From Pseudomonas baetica (GTDB taxonomy: Bacteria > Pseudomonadota > Gammaproteobacteria > Pseudomonadales > Pseudomonadaceae), in contig NZ_JAIHLQ010000005.1 of NCBI RefSeq assembly GCF_019733355.1, positions 202,287 to 266,286 on the forward strand: 64,000 nt of DNA, in the 5' to 3' direction. The translations under genes and the position numbers were made by a program. Below are positions 28,688 through 37,418 of the stretch, piece after piece. Below the pieces are notes generated by a model. The model was not told where the DNA came from, did not search any database, and saw nothing but the letters and a program-made list of their open reading frames with translations. The number at the start of each line of letters is the position of its first letter. The stretch's first letter is position 1.

Positions 28688-29206
28688 ATGCCCCGCGCCA
28701 TGCTCGCGCTGCTGTTACTGGTCGCCCTGCCCGTGTGGGCGGCGGCGCCGAAAGACCTGACCTGGTCGCAGATGATCCCGCCGGACGCCGCGCCGGAAGT
28801 GCCCAACATGACGCCGCTGCATGACCTGTCGAAGATGAGCGATGCGTTGTCCGCCGAGTCGGCGCCAGCGGCCAAGCAGGATTTGCCCGACGCCCCGGTG
28901 GTGCAGTCACTCAATGGGCAGAACATTCGACTGCCGGGGTATATCGTGCCGCTGGAAGTGAATGAAGAAGGACGCACCACGGACTTTTTGCTAGTCCCGT
29001 ACTTCGGTGCCTGCATCCATGTTCCGCCACCGCCGTCGAACCAGATCGTGCATGTGAAAAGTGAGTTGGGCGTGAAGCTTGATGAGCTGTATCAGCCGTA
29101 TTGGGTCGAGGGGCCGTTGCAGGTCAAAGCCTCAAGCAGCGAGCTGGCGGATGCGGGGTACCAGATGGAGGCGGACAAGATTTATGTGTATGAACTGCCG
29201 GAGTGA
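28688..29206 (+). CDS. DUF3299 periplasmic protein
   Basis: Secreted protein of 172 residues with signal peptide MPRAMLALLLLVALPVWA. The DUF3299 core includes LNGQNIRLPGYIVPLE, FLLVPYFGACIHVPPPP and YQMEADKIYVYELPE; the Cys-x-His-x-PPPP turn could bind metal. It is the last gene of the zrgA-ABC operon, with a GAGG site nine bases before the ATG. In-frame ATGs at 28673 and 28679 are alternatives. Function is unknown. Confidence 0.87.
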   Translation: MPRAMLALLLLVALPVWAAAPKDLTWSQMIPPDAAPEVPNMTPLHDLSKMSDALSAESAPAAKQDLPDAPVVQSLNGQNIRLPGYIVPLEVNEEGRTTDFLLVPYFGACIHVPPPPSNQIVHVKSELGVKLDELYQPYWVEGPLQVKASSSELADAGYQMEADKIYVYELPE

Positions 29207-29240
29207 GTCCCGGTAGTTGCCTGTTGTTTGAGTGGACGCT

Positions 29241-29263
29241 TTCGCGAGCAAGCCCGCTCACAC
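29241..29263. repeat. Single REP element
   Basis: One copy of the REP core (AGCAAGCCCGCTCACAC orientation) with no partner, shortly after the DUF3299 gene. A C-to-A change breaks the consensus CTCCCAC to CTCACAC. Confidence 0.8.
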
Positions 29264-29317
29264 AGGGGATTTGTGTTGATGCAAGGTTCCACAGAAATCA
29301 GCCCCTTCACTGTTTCA

Positions 29318-29331
29318 TTGAGCTGAGTCAA
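29318..29331. promoter_or_regulatory. ANR/FNR-like box upstream of oprG
   Basis: TTGAGCTGAGTCAA matches the FNR/ANR consensus TTGAT-N4-ATCAA at 8 of 10 positions and lies 66 bases before the oprG start. The P. aeruginosa oprG gene is known to be induced under low oxygen through ANR, which supports the reading. Confidence 0.55.
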
Positions 29332-29397
29332 AAGACCGTATCAGTTGGCTTCGTACCATAGGACATCAAACATTTTTAACGTCCTTTCGGAGCCCCC

Positions 29398-30096
29398 ATG
29401 AACAAGTCCTTGCTCAGCGCTTCGCTGTTTGCCCTCGCGCTCGCAGCCCCGCTCGCCCACGCCCACGATGCCGGTGACATCCTGATCCGTGCCGGTGCAA
29501 TCACCGTCAACCCGAAGGCCGACAGCTCCAGCGTCAAGGTCGATCAGGGTCCGTTGAGCGGCACCAATCTGGGCGGCAAGGCGACCATGAGCAGCGACAC
29601 TCAACTGGGCCTGAACTTCGCTTACATGCTCACCAACCACGTCGGCATTGAGTTGCTCGCGGCCACGCCGTTCGAACATGACGTGAAGCTCAAAGGCACC
29701 GGCCTGGCAGCAGCCAATGGCAAGCTCGGCACACTGAAACACCTGCCACCGACCCTCAGCGTCGTCTACTACCCGCTGGATTCGAAGTCGCCGTTCCAAC
29801 CGTATGTCGGCGGCGGCATCAACTACACCTGGATCTACGACGAGCACGTCGGCAGCGAAGCCAGCGCCAACGGCTTCAGCAACTTCAAGGCAAAAAACTC
29901 CTGGGGCCTGGCCTGGCAGGTCGGCGCGGACTACATGCTGACCGACAAAATCATGCTCAACGCCCAAGTGCGCTACATCGACATCGATACCCGCGCGACG
30001 GTGGAAAACAACGCAGTGGCGCCGGGTACCCGGGCACGGGTGAACGTGGATGTGGATCCGTTCATCTACATGGTGGGTTTGGGCTATAAGTTCTAA
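29398..30096 (+). CDS. oprG: Outer-membrane protein OprG (OmpW family)
   Basis: Eight-stranded beta-barrel porin of 232 residues for small hydrophobic molecules. Signal peptide MNKSLLSASLFALALAAPLAHA, mature start HDAGDILIRAGAITVNPKADSS, family motifs NHVGIELLAATPFEHDVKL, KHLPPTLSVVYYP and PYVGGGINYT, and a terminal phenylalanine (GLGYKF) for Bam recognition. Preceded by an ANR-like box and followed by a strong terminator. Confidence 0.95.
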   Translation: MNKSLLSASLFALALAAPLAHAHDAGDILIRAGAITVNPKADSSSVKVDQGPLSGTNLGGKATMSSDTQLGLNFAYMLTNHVGIELLAATPFEHDVKLKGTGLAAANGKLGTLKHLPPTLSVVYYPLDSKSPFQPYVGGGINYTWIYDEHVGSEASANGFSNFKAKNSWGLAWQVGADYMLTDKIMLNAQVRYIDIDTRATVENNAVAPGTRARVNVDVDPFIYMVGLGYKF

Positions 30097-30230
30097 GTCG
30101 ATTTACCCAACGTTCACGTGGTGGTGAATGAGGCTTGGTGGTGAGCAGACTTCAAACTGACGGCAACTGCTGTGCGGTTGACCGGGGAAAAATCCCCTTG
30201 CCACAGGGATAGCGACAAATTCCGGCCGTG

Positions 30231-30260
30231 AAAAAGGCGCCTGTTGAAGGGCGCCTTTTT
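30231..30260. terminator. Bidirectional terminator between oprG and the epimerase gene
   Basis: Perfect stem AAAAAGGCGCC (30231-30241) with GGCGCCTTTTT (30250-30260) and an 8-base loop. The flanking A and T runs serve both converging genes. Confidence 0.9.
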
Positions 30261-30276
30261 CATGTCTGCGGTAATG

Positions 30277-31206
30277 CTATTTTCCGAGCAACCGCGCCAA
30301 GCCAACGCTCATCGGCGTCTGCCGGGGCAACTTGAAACGCTGCAGCAACCGGGTGTTGTTCGCCCGCGAATGGCGGATATCGCCGGAGCGGGCCGGGCCG
30401 AAGCTGACCGCTGGCAACTCACCGACAACCGTTTTCAGTTCCGCAAGCATCTGCTTAAGGCTCATCGCCTGATTCCAGCCGACATTCACCGCACCGACTT
30501 CCACTTCAGGCCTCTCGATCGCCTGCACCAACAGGTCAACCAGATCCTCGACATACAGAAAGTCCCGCGTCTGCTCGCCATCGCCGAACACGGTGATCGG
30601 CAAGCCTTTCTGCGCACGTTCGCTGAAGATGCTGATGACCCCGGAATACGGTGAGGACGGATCCTGGCGTGGGCCGAAGATGTTGAAGAAACGGAAAACC
30701 ACCGGTTCCAAAGCGTGCTGACGGCGATAGAAATCAAAATAATGCTCGCCGGCCAGTTTGTCCGACGCGTAGGGCGTCAGCGGGGCTTTGGGCGTGTCTT
30801 CATCAATTGATTCGCCCTCGCCATTGTTGCCGTACACCGCCGCGCTGGAGGCGTACAACACACGCTTGACCCCGGCCAGGCGCATGGCTTCGCAAACGTT
30901 CAGGGTGCCGATGAAATTGCTCTGGTGAGTCTTCACCGGGTCATCCACCGACGCTTGCACCGAGGCCACGGCCGCCAGGTGCGCTACGGCGCTGCAACCC
31001 TGCATCGCTTGGGCGACCAGCACTGCGTCAGCCACATCACCGACAATCAACTCGACCTTGGGATTGTCCAGCGGCAGATTGCTGCGTTTGCCGGTCGACA
31101 GATCATCGAGAATCCGCACCGAATGACCGTGGGCTAGTAGTGCGTCGGTCAGGTGCGAGCCAATGAAACCAGCGCCGCCGGTGATTAAAACAGTCCCTTC
31201 AGCCAT
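30277..31206 (-). CDS. NAD-dependent epimerase/dehydratase (extended SDR)
   Basis: Nucleotide-sugar-type SDR of 309 residues. NAD-binding GGAGFIGSH at 10-18, DDLSTGKRSNLP, catalytic YASSAAVYG serine region and YASDK with Tyr and Lys of the YxxxK motif, then FRFFNIFGPRQDPSSPYSGV, typical of UDP-glucose 4-epimerase or related enzymes. The exact substrate is unknown. Starts at ATG 31206, overlapping by 8 bases the end of the upstream RmlD-like gene, so the two are coupled. Confidence 0.92.
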   Translation of the reverse strand: MAEGTVLITGGAGFIGSHLTDALLAHGHSVRILDDLSTGKRSNLPLDNPKVELIVGDVADAVLVAQAMQGCSAVAHLAAVASVQASVDDPVKTHQSNFIGTLNVCEAMRLAGVKRVLYASSAAVYGNNGEGESIDEDTPKAPLTPYASDKLAGEHYFDFYRRQHALEPVVFRFFNIFGPRQDPSSPYSGVISIFSERAQKGLPITVFGDGEQTRDFLYVEDLVDLLVQAIERPEVEVGAVNVGWNQAMSLKQMLAELKTVVGELPAVSFGPARSGDIRHSRANNTRLLQRFKLPRQTPMSVGLARLLGK

Positions 31207-32083
31207 GTCGGTAAAACCTATCCAGTAAGCCCGGGAGCGCGGCACGCCAGGCGCGCGGCTTGATCCCGAATGTGTGCAGAATTTTCTTGCAGGCCAGGAC
31301 CGCGTGTTGCGGCTCCTCGGCGGCGTCCGGCCGCGCGGCGTGAGCCTGAGCGGTCGGTGCTTCGATGGCCAGCGCGTGCAGGCTGCGGGCCTCGGTCAGA
31401 ATCGCCTGGCCCAGCGCCAGCGGTGTGGTCGCTTCGTGGCCGGCGTAGTGATAAGTGCCCCACAGCGGCGCGGCGCAATCGAGTTGCTTGAGCACCGAAA
31501 TGATCACTCGCGCGGCGTCGTCGACTGGCGTCGGATTGCCACGACGATCATCAGCCAGGAGCAATTCTTCGGGTTGCTCGGCACGGGCGAGGAAACGCCC
31601 GAGGCTGCCTTGCGGACTGTCATCGAGCAGCCAGCCGAAACGCAACAACACATGCTGCGGACACGCTGCGCGCACACTTTGCTCGATGCGCCACAAGGCC
31701 TGACCACGCAAGCCCAACGGCACCGGTTCGTCTTTTTCGCTGTAAGCGGTGGCGCGTGAGCCGTCGAACACTCGATAACTGGACGGTTGCACGAGGACGA
31801 TGTTGTGGTGCCGGCACAATTCGGCCAGACGCTCGATAGCGCGCTCCTGCCCGGCCATACGGCTTTCGCTGACGGTCTCGGCCTGGAACCAGTCGAAATA
31901 GTAGGCGAGGTTGATCAACGCATCGGGACGGGTGTCGTCGAGCAGTTGCGTCAGGCTCGCGGCATCCCAGCCGTCTTCGGGCGGGCGGGGGGCGAGGAAA
32001 CCGATGTCTTCTTCCGCACCGAGGCGAATCAGCGCCTGCCCAAGGGCATTTCCGCCGCCCAGTAACATAAGGCGCATTCGCAT
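31199..32083 (-). CDS. RmlD-like SDR family protein lacking catalytic Tyr and Lys
   Basis: Protein of 294 residues resembling dTDP-4-dehydrorhamnose reductase: nucleotide loop LLGGGNALGQAL, ALINLAYYFDW, the serine motif QPSSYRVFDG and the PxPLxxYGxxK region. In that last motif the sequence is PVPLGLRGQALWRIE, so the catalytic Tyr is Arg and the Lys is Leu. It is therefore probably not an active oxidoreductase. It is the first gene of a pair with a normal epimerase, so a regulatory or structural partner role is possible. The ATG at 32083 (MRMRLMLLGGG) was chosen; the frame is open further upstream. Confidence 0.85.
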   Translation of the reverse strand: MRMRLMLLGGGNALGQALIRLGAEEDIGFLAPRPPEDGWDAASLTQLLDDTRPDALINLAYYFDWFQAETVSESRMAGQERAIERLAELCRHHNIVLVQPSSYRVFDGSRATAYSEKDEPVPLGLRGQALWRIEQSVRAACPQHVLLRFGWLLDDSPQGSLGRFLARAEQPEELLLADDRRGNPTPVDDAARVIISVLKQLDCAAPLWGTYHYAGHEATTPLALGQAILTEARSLHALAIEAPTAQAHAARPDAAEEPQHAVLACKKILHTFGIKPRAWRAALPGLLDRFYRHG

Positions 32084-32489
32084 AGAGTCAGCAGGCCCAG
32101 TCTGATTGGAACGATGGCTTTGGCGACGATGCTTGTGGCCCCGTCGTCGATAATTGCCGGAATCGTTGCATTTTGCGGGTTTAGTGCGCAACCGTCACCC
32201 GTAAAGTGTCGATGGCCGGAATTTGTGTACGAGCAACTGCCCCATCGCTGTCCGCCACCGGTGCTGCGGCGCACGCACATTTCGTGAGAGCAGGCTTGCT
32301 CGCGAAGGCGTCGTGTCAGTCACCCTCGTTGCTGAATGCTCCACCGCTTTCGCGAGCAAGCCCGCTCCCACACGGGGTGTGCGGTGTTTCTCGAAAATGC
32401 ACCGTCCGTAAAGCCATCGAAACTTTCCCGAACCGCGCGCAGTCATCAACAGACTGAGGCTGTACGGGGACTTTCGACGGGAGGGCGGC
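32084..32489. other. 406-base intergenic region between divergent genes
   Basis: Holds the likely promoter of the SDR pair on the right-to-left strand, a REP doublet (32284-32371) and about 110 bases of unremarkable sequence before the DUF72 remnant. No gene, RNA or further repeat was recognised. Confidence 0.6.
32284..32371. repeat. REP doublet upstream of the DUF72 remnant
   Basis: Inverted pair: left copy GTGAGAGCAGGCTTGCTCGC (two substitutions), right copy consensus GCGAGCAAGCCCGCTCCCAC. Spacer about 45 bases. Confidence 0.92.
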
Positions 32490-32591
32490 ATGGCAACGAT
32501 TCATATCGGCATTTTCGGCTGGCGCTACGCCCCGTGGCGCGGGGATTTCGCCCCTCAGGGGCTGGCATTCGCCTCGCGGAGGCTGCCATGA
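32490..32591 (+). pseudogene. Remnant of a DUF72 (YecE-like) gene, or 33-codon leader of ybhP
   Basis: An ATG with a GGGAGGGCGG ribosome site opens a 33-codon frame beginning [20 protein letters not shown] and ending [10 protein letters not shown]. The first part matches the N-terminus of DUF72 proteins (usually IHIGISGWRYxPWRGxFYP) and FASR matches their next conserved block, but the residues between are deleted and the frame stops at once. A full DUF72 protein is about 250-300 residues, so this is a deleted gene. Its stop overlaps the ybhP ATG (ATGA), so translation of the remnant may still drive ybhP. Confidence 0.6.
32571..32583 (+). promoter_or_regulatory. Hairpin covering the ybhP ribosome-binding site
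   Basis: GCCTC-GCG-GAGGC forms a 5-bp hairpin whose right arm is the GGAGG Shine-Dalgarno of the next gene, five bases from its ATG. A second small hairpin (GCCCC-TCA-GGGGC, 32550-32562) precedes it. A ribosome finishing the upstream leader would melt both. Confidence 0.45.
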
Positions 32592-33385
32592 GCATTCCAG
32601 AACCGGTCGGTTTCACCGATGAAGGATCGGTCGTCGCGCCATCGGTGCGCAACTTCACCGTGCTGACGGTTAACACGCACAAGGGTTTCACCGCACTCAA
32701 TCGACGGTTCATCCTGCCGGAGTTGCGCGAAGCGGTGCGCAGCGTGGCCGCAGACGTGGTGTTCCTGCAGGAAGTCCACGGCACCCACGAACATCATCCC
32801 AAGCGCTATAACAACTGGCCGACGATGCCGCAGTACGAATTCCTCGCCGACAGCCTCTGGCCGCAGTTCGCTTATGGGCGCAATGCGGTGTATCCGGAGG
32901 GCGATCACGGCAACGCTGTGCTGTCGAAATTCCAGATCATCCGCCATGACAACCTCGACGTCTCGATCAGCGGCCACGAAAACCGTGGCTTGTTGCATTG
33001 CGTGCTGCGCCTGCCCGGCGACGGCACCGAGGTACATGCGATCTGCGTGCATTTGGGCCTGCGCGAAAGCCATCGCAACGCCCAGCTTGGCTTGTTGATG
33101 CAGCGCCTTGCCGAACTGCCAGACGATGCACCAGTAATCGTCGCCGGTGATTTCAATGACTGGCGCCAGCGTGCCGACGCATTGCTCAAGCCCTGCGGCT
33201 TGCGGGAAGTGTTCGCCGAACATCACGGCAAACCGGCGCGCAGCTTTCCCGCGCGTCTGCCGACCCTGCGACTGGACCGCATCTACGTGCGCAACCTCAA
33301 GGCCCATCAGCCAAAAGTCCTGGCGAACCGGCCCTGGTCCCACCTTTCCGACCACGCACCGTTATCGGTGGAGATCGAACTATGA
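32588..33385 (+). CDS. ybhP: Endonuclease/exonuclease/phosphatase family protein (YbhP-like)
   Basis: EEP-fold hydrolase of 265 residues. Metal and catalytic motifs are present: NTHKGF near 29-34, QEVHG with Glu62, GDFNDW with Asp188 and Asn190, and SDHAPL with Asp255 and His256. No signal peptide. First gene of ybhP-clsB-ybhN, the order found in E. coli, with a four-base overlap to clsB. The substrate is unknown; a phospholipid or nucleic-acid phosphodiester is plausible. Start ATG 32588 overlaps the stop of the DUF72 remnant. Confidence 0.9.
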   Translation: MSIPEPVGFTDEGSVVAPSVRNFTVLTVNTHKGFTALNRRFILPELREAVRSVAADVVFLQEVHGTHEHHPKRYNNWPTMPQYEFLADSLWPQFAYGRNAVYPEGDHGNAVLSKFQIIRHDNLDVSISGHENRGLLHCVLRLPGDGTEVHAICVHLGLRESHRNAQLGLLMQRLAELPDDAPVIVAGDFNDWRQRADALLKPCGLREVFAEHHGKPARSFPARLPTLRLDRIYVRNLKAHQPKVLANRPWSHLSDHAPLSVEIEL

Positions 33386-34656
33386 ACAGCGCCCCCCTGG
33401 AGAAATCCGCCGTGGAATCGGTGAACATCACCCCGCCGATACGCGAGCCCGGGCACGTCGATGTCGAATACGGCTGGCAGAGCAACAACCGCATCGAACT
33501 GCTGGAAAACGGCGAGGCGTATTTCCCGCGCGTGTTCGAAGCGATGCGGGCAGCCAAGAGTGAGATCCTGCTGGAGACCTTCATCGTTTTCGAGGACAAG
33601 GTCGGCGAGGAGTTGCAGGAAATCCTGATCGACGCCGCCCGCCGTGGCGTGCGCACTACCGTCAGTCTCGACGGTTTCGGTTGTGGCGAGTTGACCACCG
33701 GCTACCTCACCGCACTGAGTGAGGCCGGCGTCTATCTGCAGATGTTCGATCCGGCCCCCAAACATCTGGGCATTCGCACCAACTGGTTTCGGCGCCTGCA
33801 TCGCAAGATTGTGGTGGTCGACGGCACGGTTGCATTCATTGGCGGGATCAACTTTTCCGGCGATCACCTGGCCGACTTCGGCCCCGAGGCCAAGCAGGAT
33901 TATTCGGTGCAAATTCAGGGTCCGGCCGTGGCGGACATTCACCATTTCGCGCTGTTGCAAAGCGGGCGCCCCGGACGTGCCAGATTCTGGTGGCAACGCC
34001 GCCGGCAGCGCCGGACAGAAATGGCCTTCACCGATCACGATGGTCAGGTGCGCCTGGTGTTTCGCGACAACAACCAGCACCACACCGACATCGAAGACGT
34101 GTATTTACAGGCCGTGCGCAGTGCTCAGCGGCGAGTGGTGATCGCCAACGCTTACTTCTTTCCCGGCTACCGCTTGCTGAAGGAAATTCGCAATGCGGCG
34201 CGGCGCGGCGTCGATGTTCGGCTGATTCTGCAAGGTGAACCGGATGTGCTGGTGGCCAAAATCGCGGCGCGCATGACCTATGACTATCTGCTCAAGGCCG
34301 GAGTGAAAATCCACGAGTATTGTCAGCGCCCGCTGCACGGCAAAGTCGCGCTGGTGGATGAGGACTGGAGCACTGTCGGCTCAAGCAATCTTGACCCGCT
34401 CAGTCTGTCGTTGAACCTGGAAGCCAACGTAGTGATCCGGGATCGCGCCTTTAACCGTGACCTGTTCGAGCGCCTCGAAAACCTGAGCCTCAACCATTGT
34501 CAGACGGTAGATCCGGCCATGGTTCCACGCGGACGGATCTGGCACATGACGGTTGGCTTTCTGGTGTTCCACTTTCTGCGGCATTTCCCGGCGATGGCCG
34601 GTTGGTTGCCGGCGCATAAACCCAGGCTCAAGCCGTTTCGAGGTGACCGCTCATGA
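33382..34656 (+). CDS. clsB: Cardiolipin synthase ClsB
   Basis: Phospholipase D superfamily enzyme of 424 residues. Both HKD motifs are intact: HRKIVVVDG (His140, Lys142, Asp147) and HGKVALVDE (His319, Lys321, Asp326), the latter followed by [15 protein letters not shown]. It lacks the two N-terminal membrane helices of ClsA, as expected for ClsB, which makes cardiolipin from phosphatidylglycerol. Overlaps ybhP and ybhN by four bases each, so all three are translated together. Confidence 0.94.
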   Translation: MNSAPLEKSAVESVNITPPIREPGHVDVEYGWQSNNRIELLENGEAYFPRVFEAMRAAKSEILLETFIVFEDKVGEELQEILIDAARRGVRTTVSLDGFGCGELTTGYLTALSEAGVYLQMFDPAPKHLGIRTNWFRRLHRKIVVVDGTVAFIGGINFSGDHLADFGPEAKQDYSVQIQGPAVADIHHFALLQSGRPGRARFWWQRRRQRRTEMAFTDHDGQVRLVFRDNNQHHTDIEDVYLQAVRSAQRRVVIANAYFFPGYRLLKEIRNAARRGVDVRLILQGEPDVLVAKIAARMTYDYLLKAGVKIHEYCQRPLHGKVALVDEDWSTVGSSNLDPLSLSLNLEANVVIRDRAFNRDLFERLENLSLNHCQTVDPAMVPRGRIWHMTVGFLVFHFLRHFPAMAGWLPAHKPRLKPFRGDRS

Positions 34657-35639
34657 GTCATACCCAAGCGCAATCGACCGGCCATGCAGCGCCAGCCGCG
34701 CACTCACGCTGGAGCAAGTGGAAACGTCCGTTGACCGTGCTGTTTTTCCTCGCGCTGATCGTATTGCTGACGATTTTCGCCCGCCGTATCGAGTGGGCCG
34801 ACGTGTTGGAAACTCTCGCCGATTTCAAGCTGCGCACGCTGATCATTGCCGCCAGCGTGACGCTGCTGAGCTTTCTGACGTACGCCAGTTTCGACCTGAT
34901 CGGCCGCACCTACATTCGCCAGGACCTGACCTGGAAACAGATCCTGCCGGTGGGGATCATCAGCTATGCGTTCAACCTGAATCTGAGTGCCTGGGTTGGC
35001 GGCATAGCCATGCGCTATCGGCTGTACTCGCGTCTGGGCGTGAGCAACAGCAACATTGCCAAAATCCTTGGGCTGAGCCTGGCGACCAACTGGTTCGGCT
35101 ACATGACCATCGCGGGCGTGGTGTTCAGCAGTGGACTGGTGAGCATGCCGCCGGGCTGGAAAGTCAGCACCACAGCGCTGCAGGGTATCGGTGTGGTGTT
35201 GCTGTTGATCAGTGCCGGGTATCTGGCCGCGTGCCAGTTCTCCAAGCGCCGCGAGTGGTCGATTCGCGGCGTAGAAATCAACCTGCCGTCGCTGCGCATG
35301 GCAATGCTCCAACTGCTGCTGGGCGCGCTGAACTGGTCGCTGATGGCGGCGGTGATCTTCACCTTGCTGCCGAGCAAACTCGATTATCCGCTGGTGCTTG
35401 GCGTGCTGTTGATCAGTGCGATTGCCGGGGTCATTACCCACATTCCGGCGGGGTTGGGCGTACTGGAAGCAGTGTTCGTTGCACTGCTGCAACACGAAGC
35501 GTCGCGGGGCAGTCTGGTGGCGGGGCTACTGGCGTATCGGGCGATTTATTTTCTGTTGCCGTTGTTGATTACACTCGTGATGTATCTGGTGGTGGAGGCC
35601 AAGGCCAAAGCGCTGCAGATCGAAAAGACGCCTTCCTGA
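34653..35639 (+). CDS. ybhN: YbhN-family inner-membrane protein (LPG synthase transmembrane-like)
   Basis: Polytopic membrane protein of 328 residues with about eight helices, of the UPF0104 family related to the flippase half of lysylphosphatidylglycerol synthase. Conserved pieces are FDLIGRTYI near 86, YAFNLNLSAWVGG, and the C-terminal GVITHIPAGLGVLEAV and YRAIYFLLPL. No aminoacyl transferase domain is attached. In the ybhP-clsB-ybhN operon it may move a phospholipid substrate or product; that is inference. Confidence 0.9.
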   Translation: MSHTQAQSTGHAAPAAHSRWSKWKRPLTVLFFLALIVLLTIFARRIEWADVLETLADFKLRTLIIAASVTLLSFLTYASFDLIGRTYIRQDLTWKQILPVGIISYAFNLNLSAWVGGIAMRYRLYSRLGVSNSNIAKILGLSLATNWFGYMTIAGVVFSSGLVSMPPGWKVSTTALQGIGVVLLLISAGYLAACQFSKRREWSIRGVEINLPSLRMAMLQLLLGALNWSLMAAVIFTLLPSKLDYPLVLGVLLISAIAGVITHIPAGLGVLEAVFVALLQHEASRGSLVAGLLAYRAIYFLLPLLITLVMYLVVEAKAKALQIEKTPS

Positions 35640-35682
35640 TGTTGTTTTGAGGCTGCCGGCTTCGTCATGAGCAGCCCCCCAA

Positions 35683-36684
35683 TCAGGTACTCGGTGTTTT
35701 CACTGGCGCAGTGACACCAAACCGCGCTCGATAATCACTGGGCGCCAGCCCGGTAACCTTCTTGAAGGTCGCCCGAAACGCTCCCGGGTCTTGATACCCC
35801 ACCTTCCACGCAATGTGATCAATCGTACCGTTGGTGAATTCAAGCATCTCGCGTGCCTTGCCGACGCGTAAATGCTGACAGTATTCGGTCGGTTTCAACC
35901 CGGTCGCGGCGCGGAAGCGGCGCAGGAATGTGCGCTCCTCCAACCCCGCGCGTTCGGCCATTGCAGTCAGCGAAACATCCGTCGCGCCAGTGCTTTGCAG
36001 CCAATGCTGAACCTTGAGAATGGCGGCGTCGCCATGACTGAGCAGTGGTGCAAAATTGCTGCCGCACTCTCTGGCGCTATTGCGGTGTTCGATGACCAGA
36101 AAGCGCGCGGTGCCGGTGGCGATGCTCGGCCCGAGCAAACGATCGACCAGTCGCAAACCCAACTCCGACCAAGCCATCAGTCCGGCCGTGGTGATCAGGT
36201 CGCCGTCATCGACAATCGGCGCGTCGGCCTTGAGCTTGATCTTCGGATAACGTGAAGCGAAGTCCTTGGCCGACGTCCAGTGCGTGGTGGCGCTGCGGCC
36301 GTCGAGCAGACCGCTTTCTGCCAGCAACCACGAGCCGACACAGACACCGCCCAATGTCGCGCCGCCTGCATGTTGCTCGCGCAACCATTGCGCCAGTCTG
36401 GCCGGAATTTGCGCCGAGGAAAAACCGGCGATGGACGGCGGAATCAGCACCGCCTGCAAGCCACTGTCGACACCCGGGCAACTCTCGAAAACCCGCTTCG
36501 GCGTCTGATCGCCCTCAACCTGCCAATGACTGACCCGCAGTAACGGCAGTTGCGCAGCCTCATGCTCGGCGGCTATCCCGTTCGCCACCGCGAACAGATC
36601 AGTCAAACCGTGCACGGCCGCCATTTGCGCGCCGGGATAAATCAGCACGCCCAACTCGGCCACGGCAGCCCTTTGTGCGCCCAT
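35683..36684 (-). CDS. GlxA-family AraC-type transcriptional regulator (DJ-1/PfpI domain)
   Basis: Regulator of 333 residues. Residues about 8-190 form a DJ-1/PfpI-like ligand domain (LGVLIYPGAQMAAVHGLTD; nucleophile-elbow region GGVCVGSWLLAESGLL). Residues about 225-325 carry two AraC helix-turn-helices (SLTAMAERAGLEERTFLRRF and IDHIAWKVGYQDPGAFRATF). The start ATG 36684 matches the family; the frame is open upstream. Divergent from the cysteine hydrolase gene 101 bases away, which is the likely target. Confidence 0.92.
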   Translation of the reverse strand: MGAQRAAVAELGVLIYPGAQMAAVHGLTDLFAVANGIAAEHEAAQLPLLRVSHWQVEGDQTPKRVFESCPGVDSGLQAVLIPPSIAGFSSAQIPARLAQWLREQHAGGATLGGVCVGSWLLAESGLLDGRSATTHWTSAKDFASRYPKIKLKADAPIVDDGDLITTAGLMAWSELGLRLVDRLLGPSIATGTARFLVIEHRNSARECGSNFAPLLSHGDAAILKVQHWLQSTGATDVSLTAMAERAGLEERTFLRRFRAATGLKPTEYCQHLRVGKAREMLEFTNGTIDHIAWKVGYQDPGAFRATFKKVTGLAPSDYRARFGVTAPVKTPST

Positions 36685-36785
36685 TGTCAGTTTTCCCCTG
36701 TCTATTGTCGGTGCGGCCAATCCTCGATTCGCTCGGCAGCGCCAATACTGAAGACACTTCCAGCCAATCCATCGAGGACACACCC

Positions 36786-37334
36786 ATGGCCAAGCAAGCG
36801 CTCATCGTAGTCGATATCCAGAACGACTACTTCCCCCAAGGCAAATGGCCGCTGACAGGTGCCGACGCCGCTGCCGACAACGCCGCGCGACTGATCGCAG
36901 CCTTCCGTGAAGCGGGCGATTCAGTGGTACATATCCGCCACGAATTCACCTCGCCGGACGCTCCGTTTTTCACCCCCGGTTCCGACGGCGCGAAGCTGCA
37001 TCCGAAAGTACTCAATCGCGCCGATGAACCCGTAGTGCTCAAGCATTTCGTCAACTCGTTCCGTGAAACCGAGCTGCAATCAATCCTGGAAGAAAAAGGC
37101 ATCAAGGAACTGGTGGTGGTCGGCAGCATGAGCCACATGTGCATCGACGGCATCACCCGTGCGGCGGCGGATCTGGGCTATGACGTCACAGTGATTCACG
37201 ACGCCTGCGCCAGCCGCGATCTGGAGTTCAACGGCACGACCGTACCGGCAGCCCACGTCCATGCGGCCTTCATGTCATCCCTGGGCTTCGCTTACGCCAG
37301 CGTGGTGTCTACCGACGAGTTCCTCCAGCGCTGA
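36786..37334 (+). CDS. Cysteine hydrolase (isochorismatase family)
   Basis: Hydrolase of 182 residues with the family triad: Asp10 in VVDIQNDY, Lys86 in VVLKHFVNSF and Cys119 in GSMSHMCIDG. The cis-peptide loop and the length are normal. Members are nicotinamidases, isochorismatases or amidases; the substrate here is not evident. A DJ-1/AraC regulator is divergent upstream, suggesting induction by a small nitrogenous compound. Confidence 0.92.
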   Translation: MAKQALIVVDIQNDYFPQGKWPLTGADAAADNAARLIAAFREAGDSVVHIRHEFTSPDAPFFTPGSDGAKLHPKVLNRADEPVVLKHFVNSFRETELQSILEEKGIKELVVVGSMSHMCIDGITRAAADLGYDVTVIHDACASRDLEFNGTTVPAAHVHAAFMSSLGFAYASVVSTDEFLQR

Positions 37335-37364
37335 CCCACACGGCAACACTTTGCAAAAAACCTG

Positions 37365-37389
37365 CGCCCGCCCCGTTGCGGGCGTTTTT
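37365..37389 (+). terminator. Terminator after the cysteine hydrolase gene
   Basis: Stem CGCCCGC (37365-37371) with GCGGGCG (37378-37384), 6-base loop, followed by TTTTT. Confidence 0.85.
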
Positions 37390-37406
37390 GCGAGCGCCAG
37401 AAAAAT

Positions 37407-37418
37407 CTCACGCGTGAG
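37407..37418. promoter_or_regulatory. Palindrome CTCACGCGTGAG, distal copy, upstream of the yjf operon
   Basis: Perfect 12-base palindrome. A second near-identical copy lies 46 bases downstream, centre to centre, so the pair probably binds one regulator as operator sites around the yjfI promoter. Confidence 0.6.

Noticed and set aside
30183..30196. Small hairpin GGGGA/TCCCC after oprG
   Set aside because: Short 5-bp stem with no T run; the strong hairpin at 30231-30260 is the better terminator.
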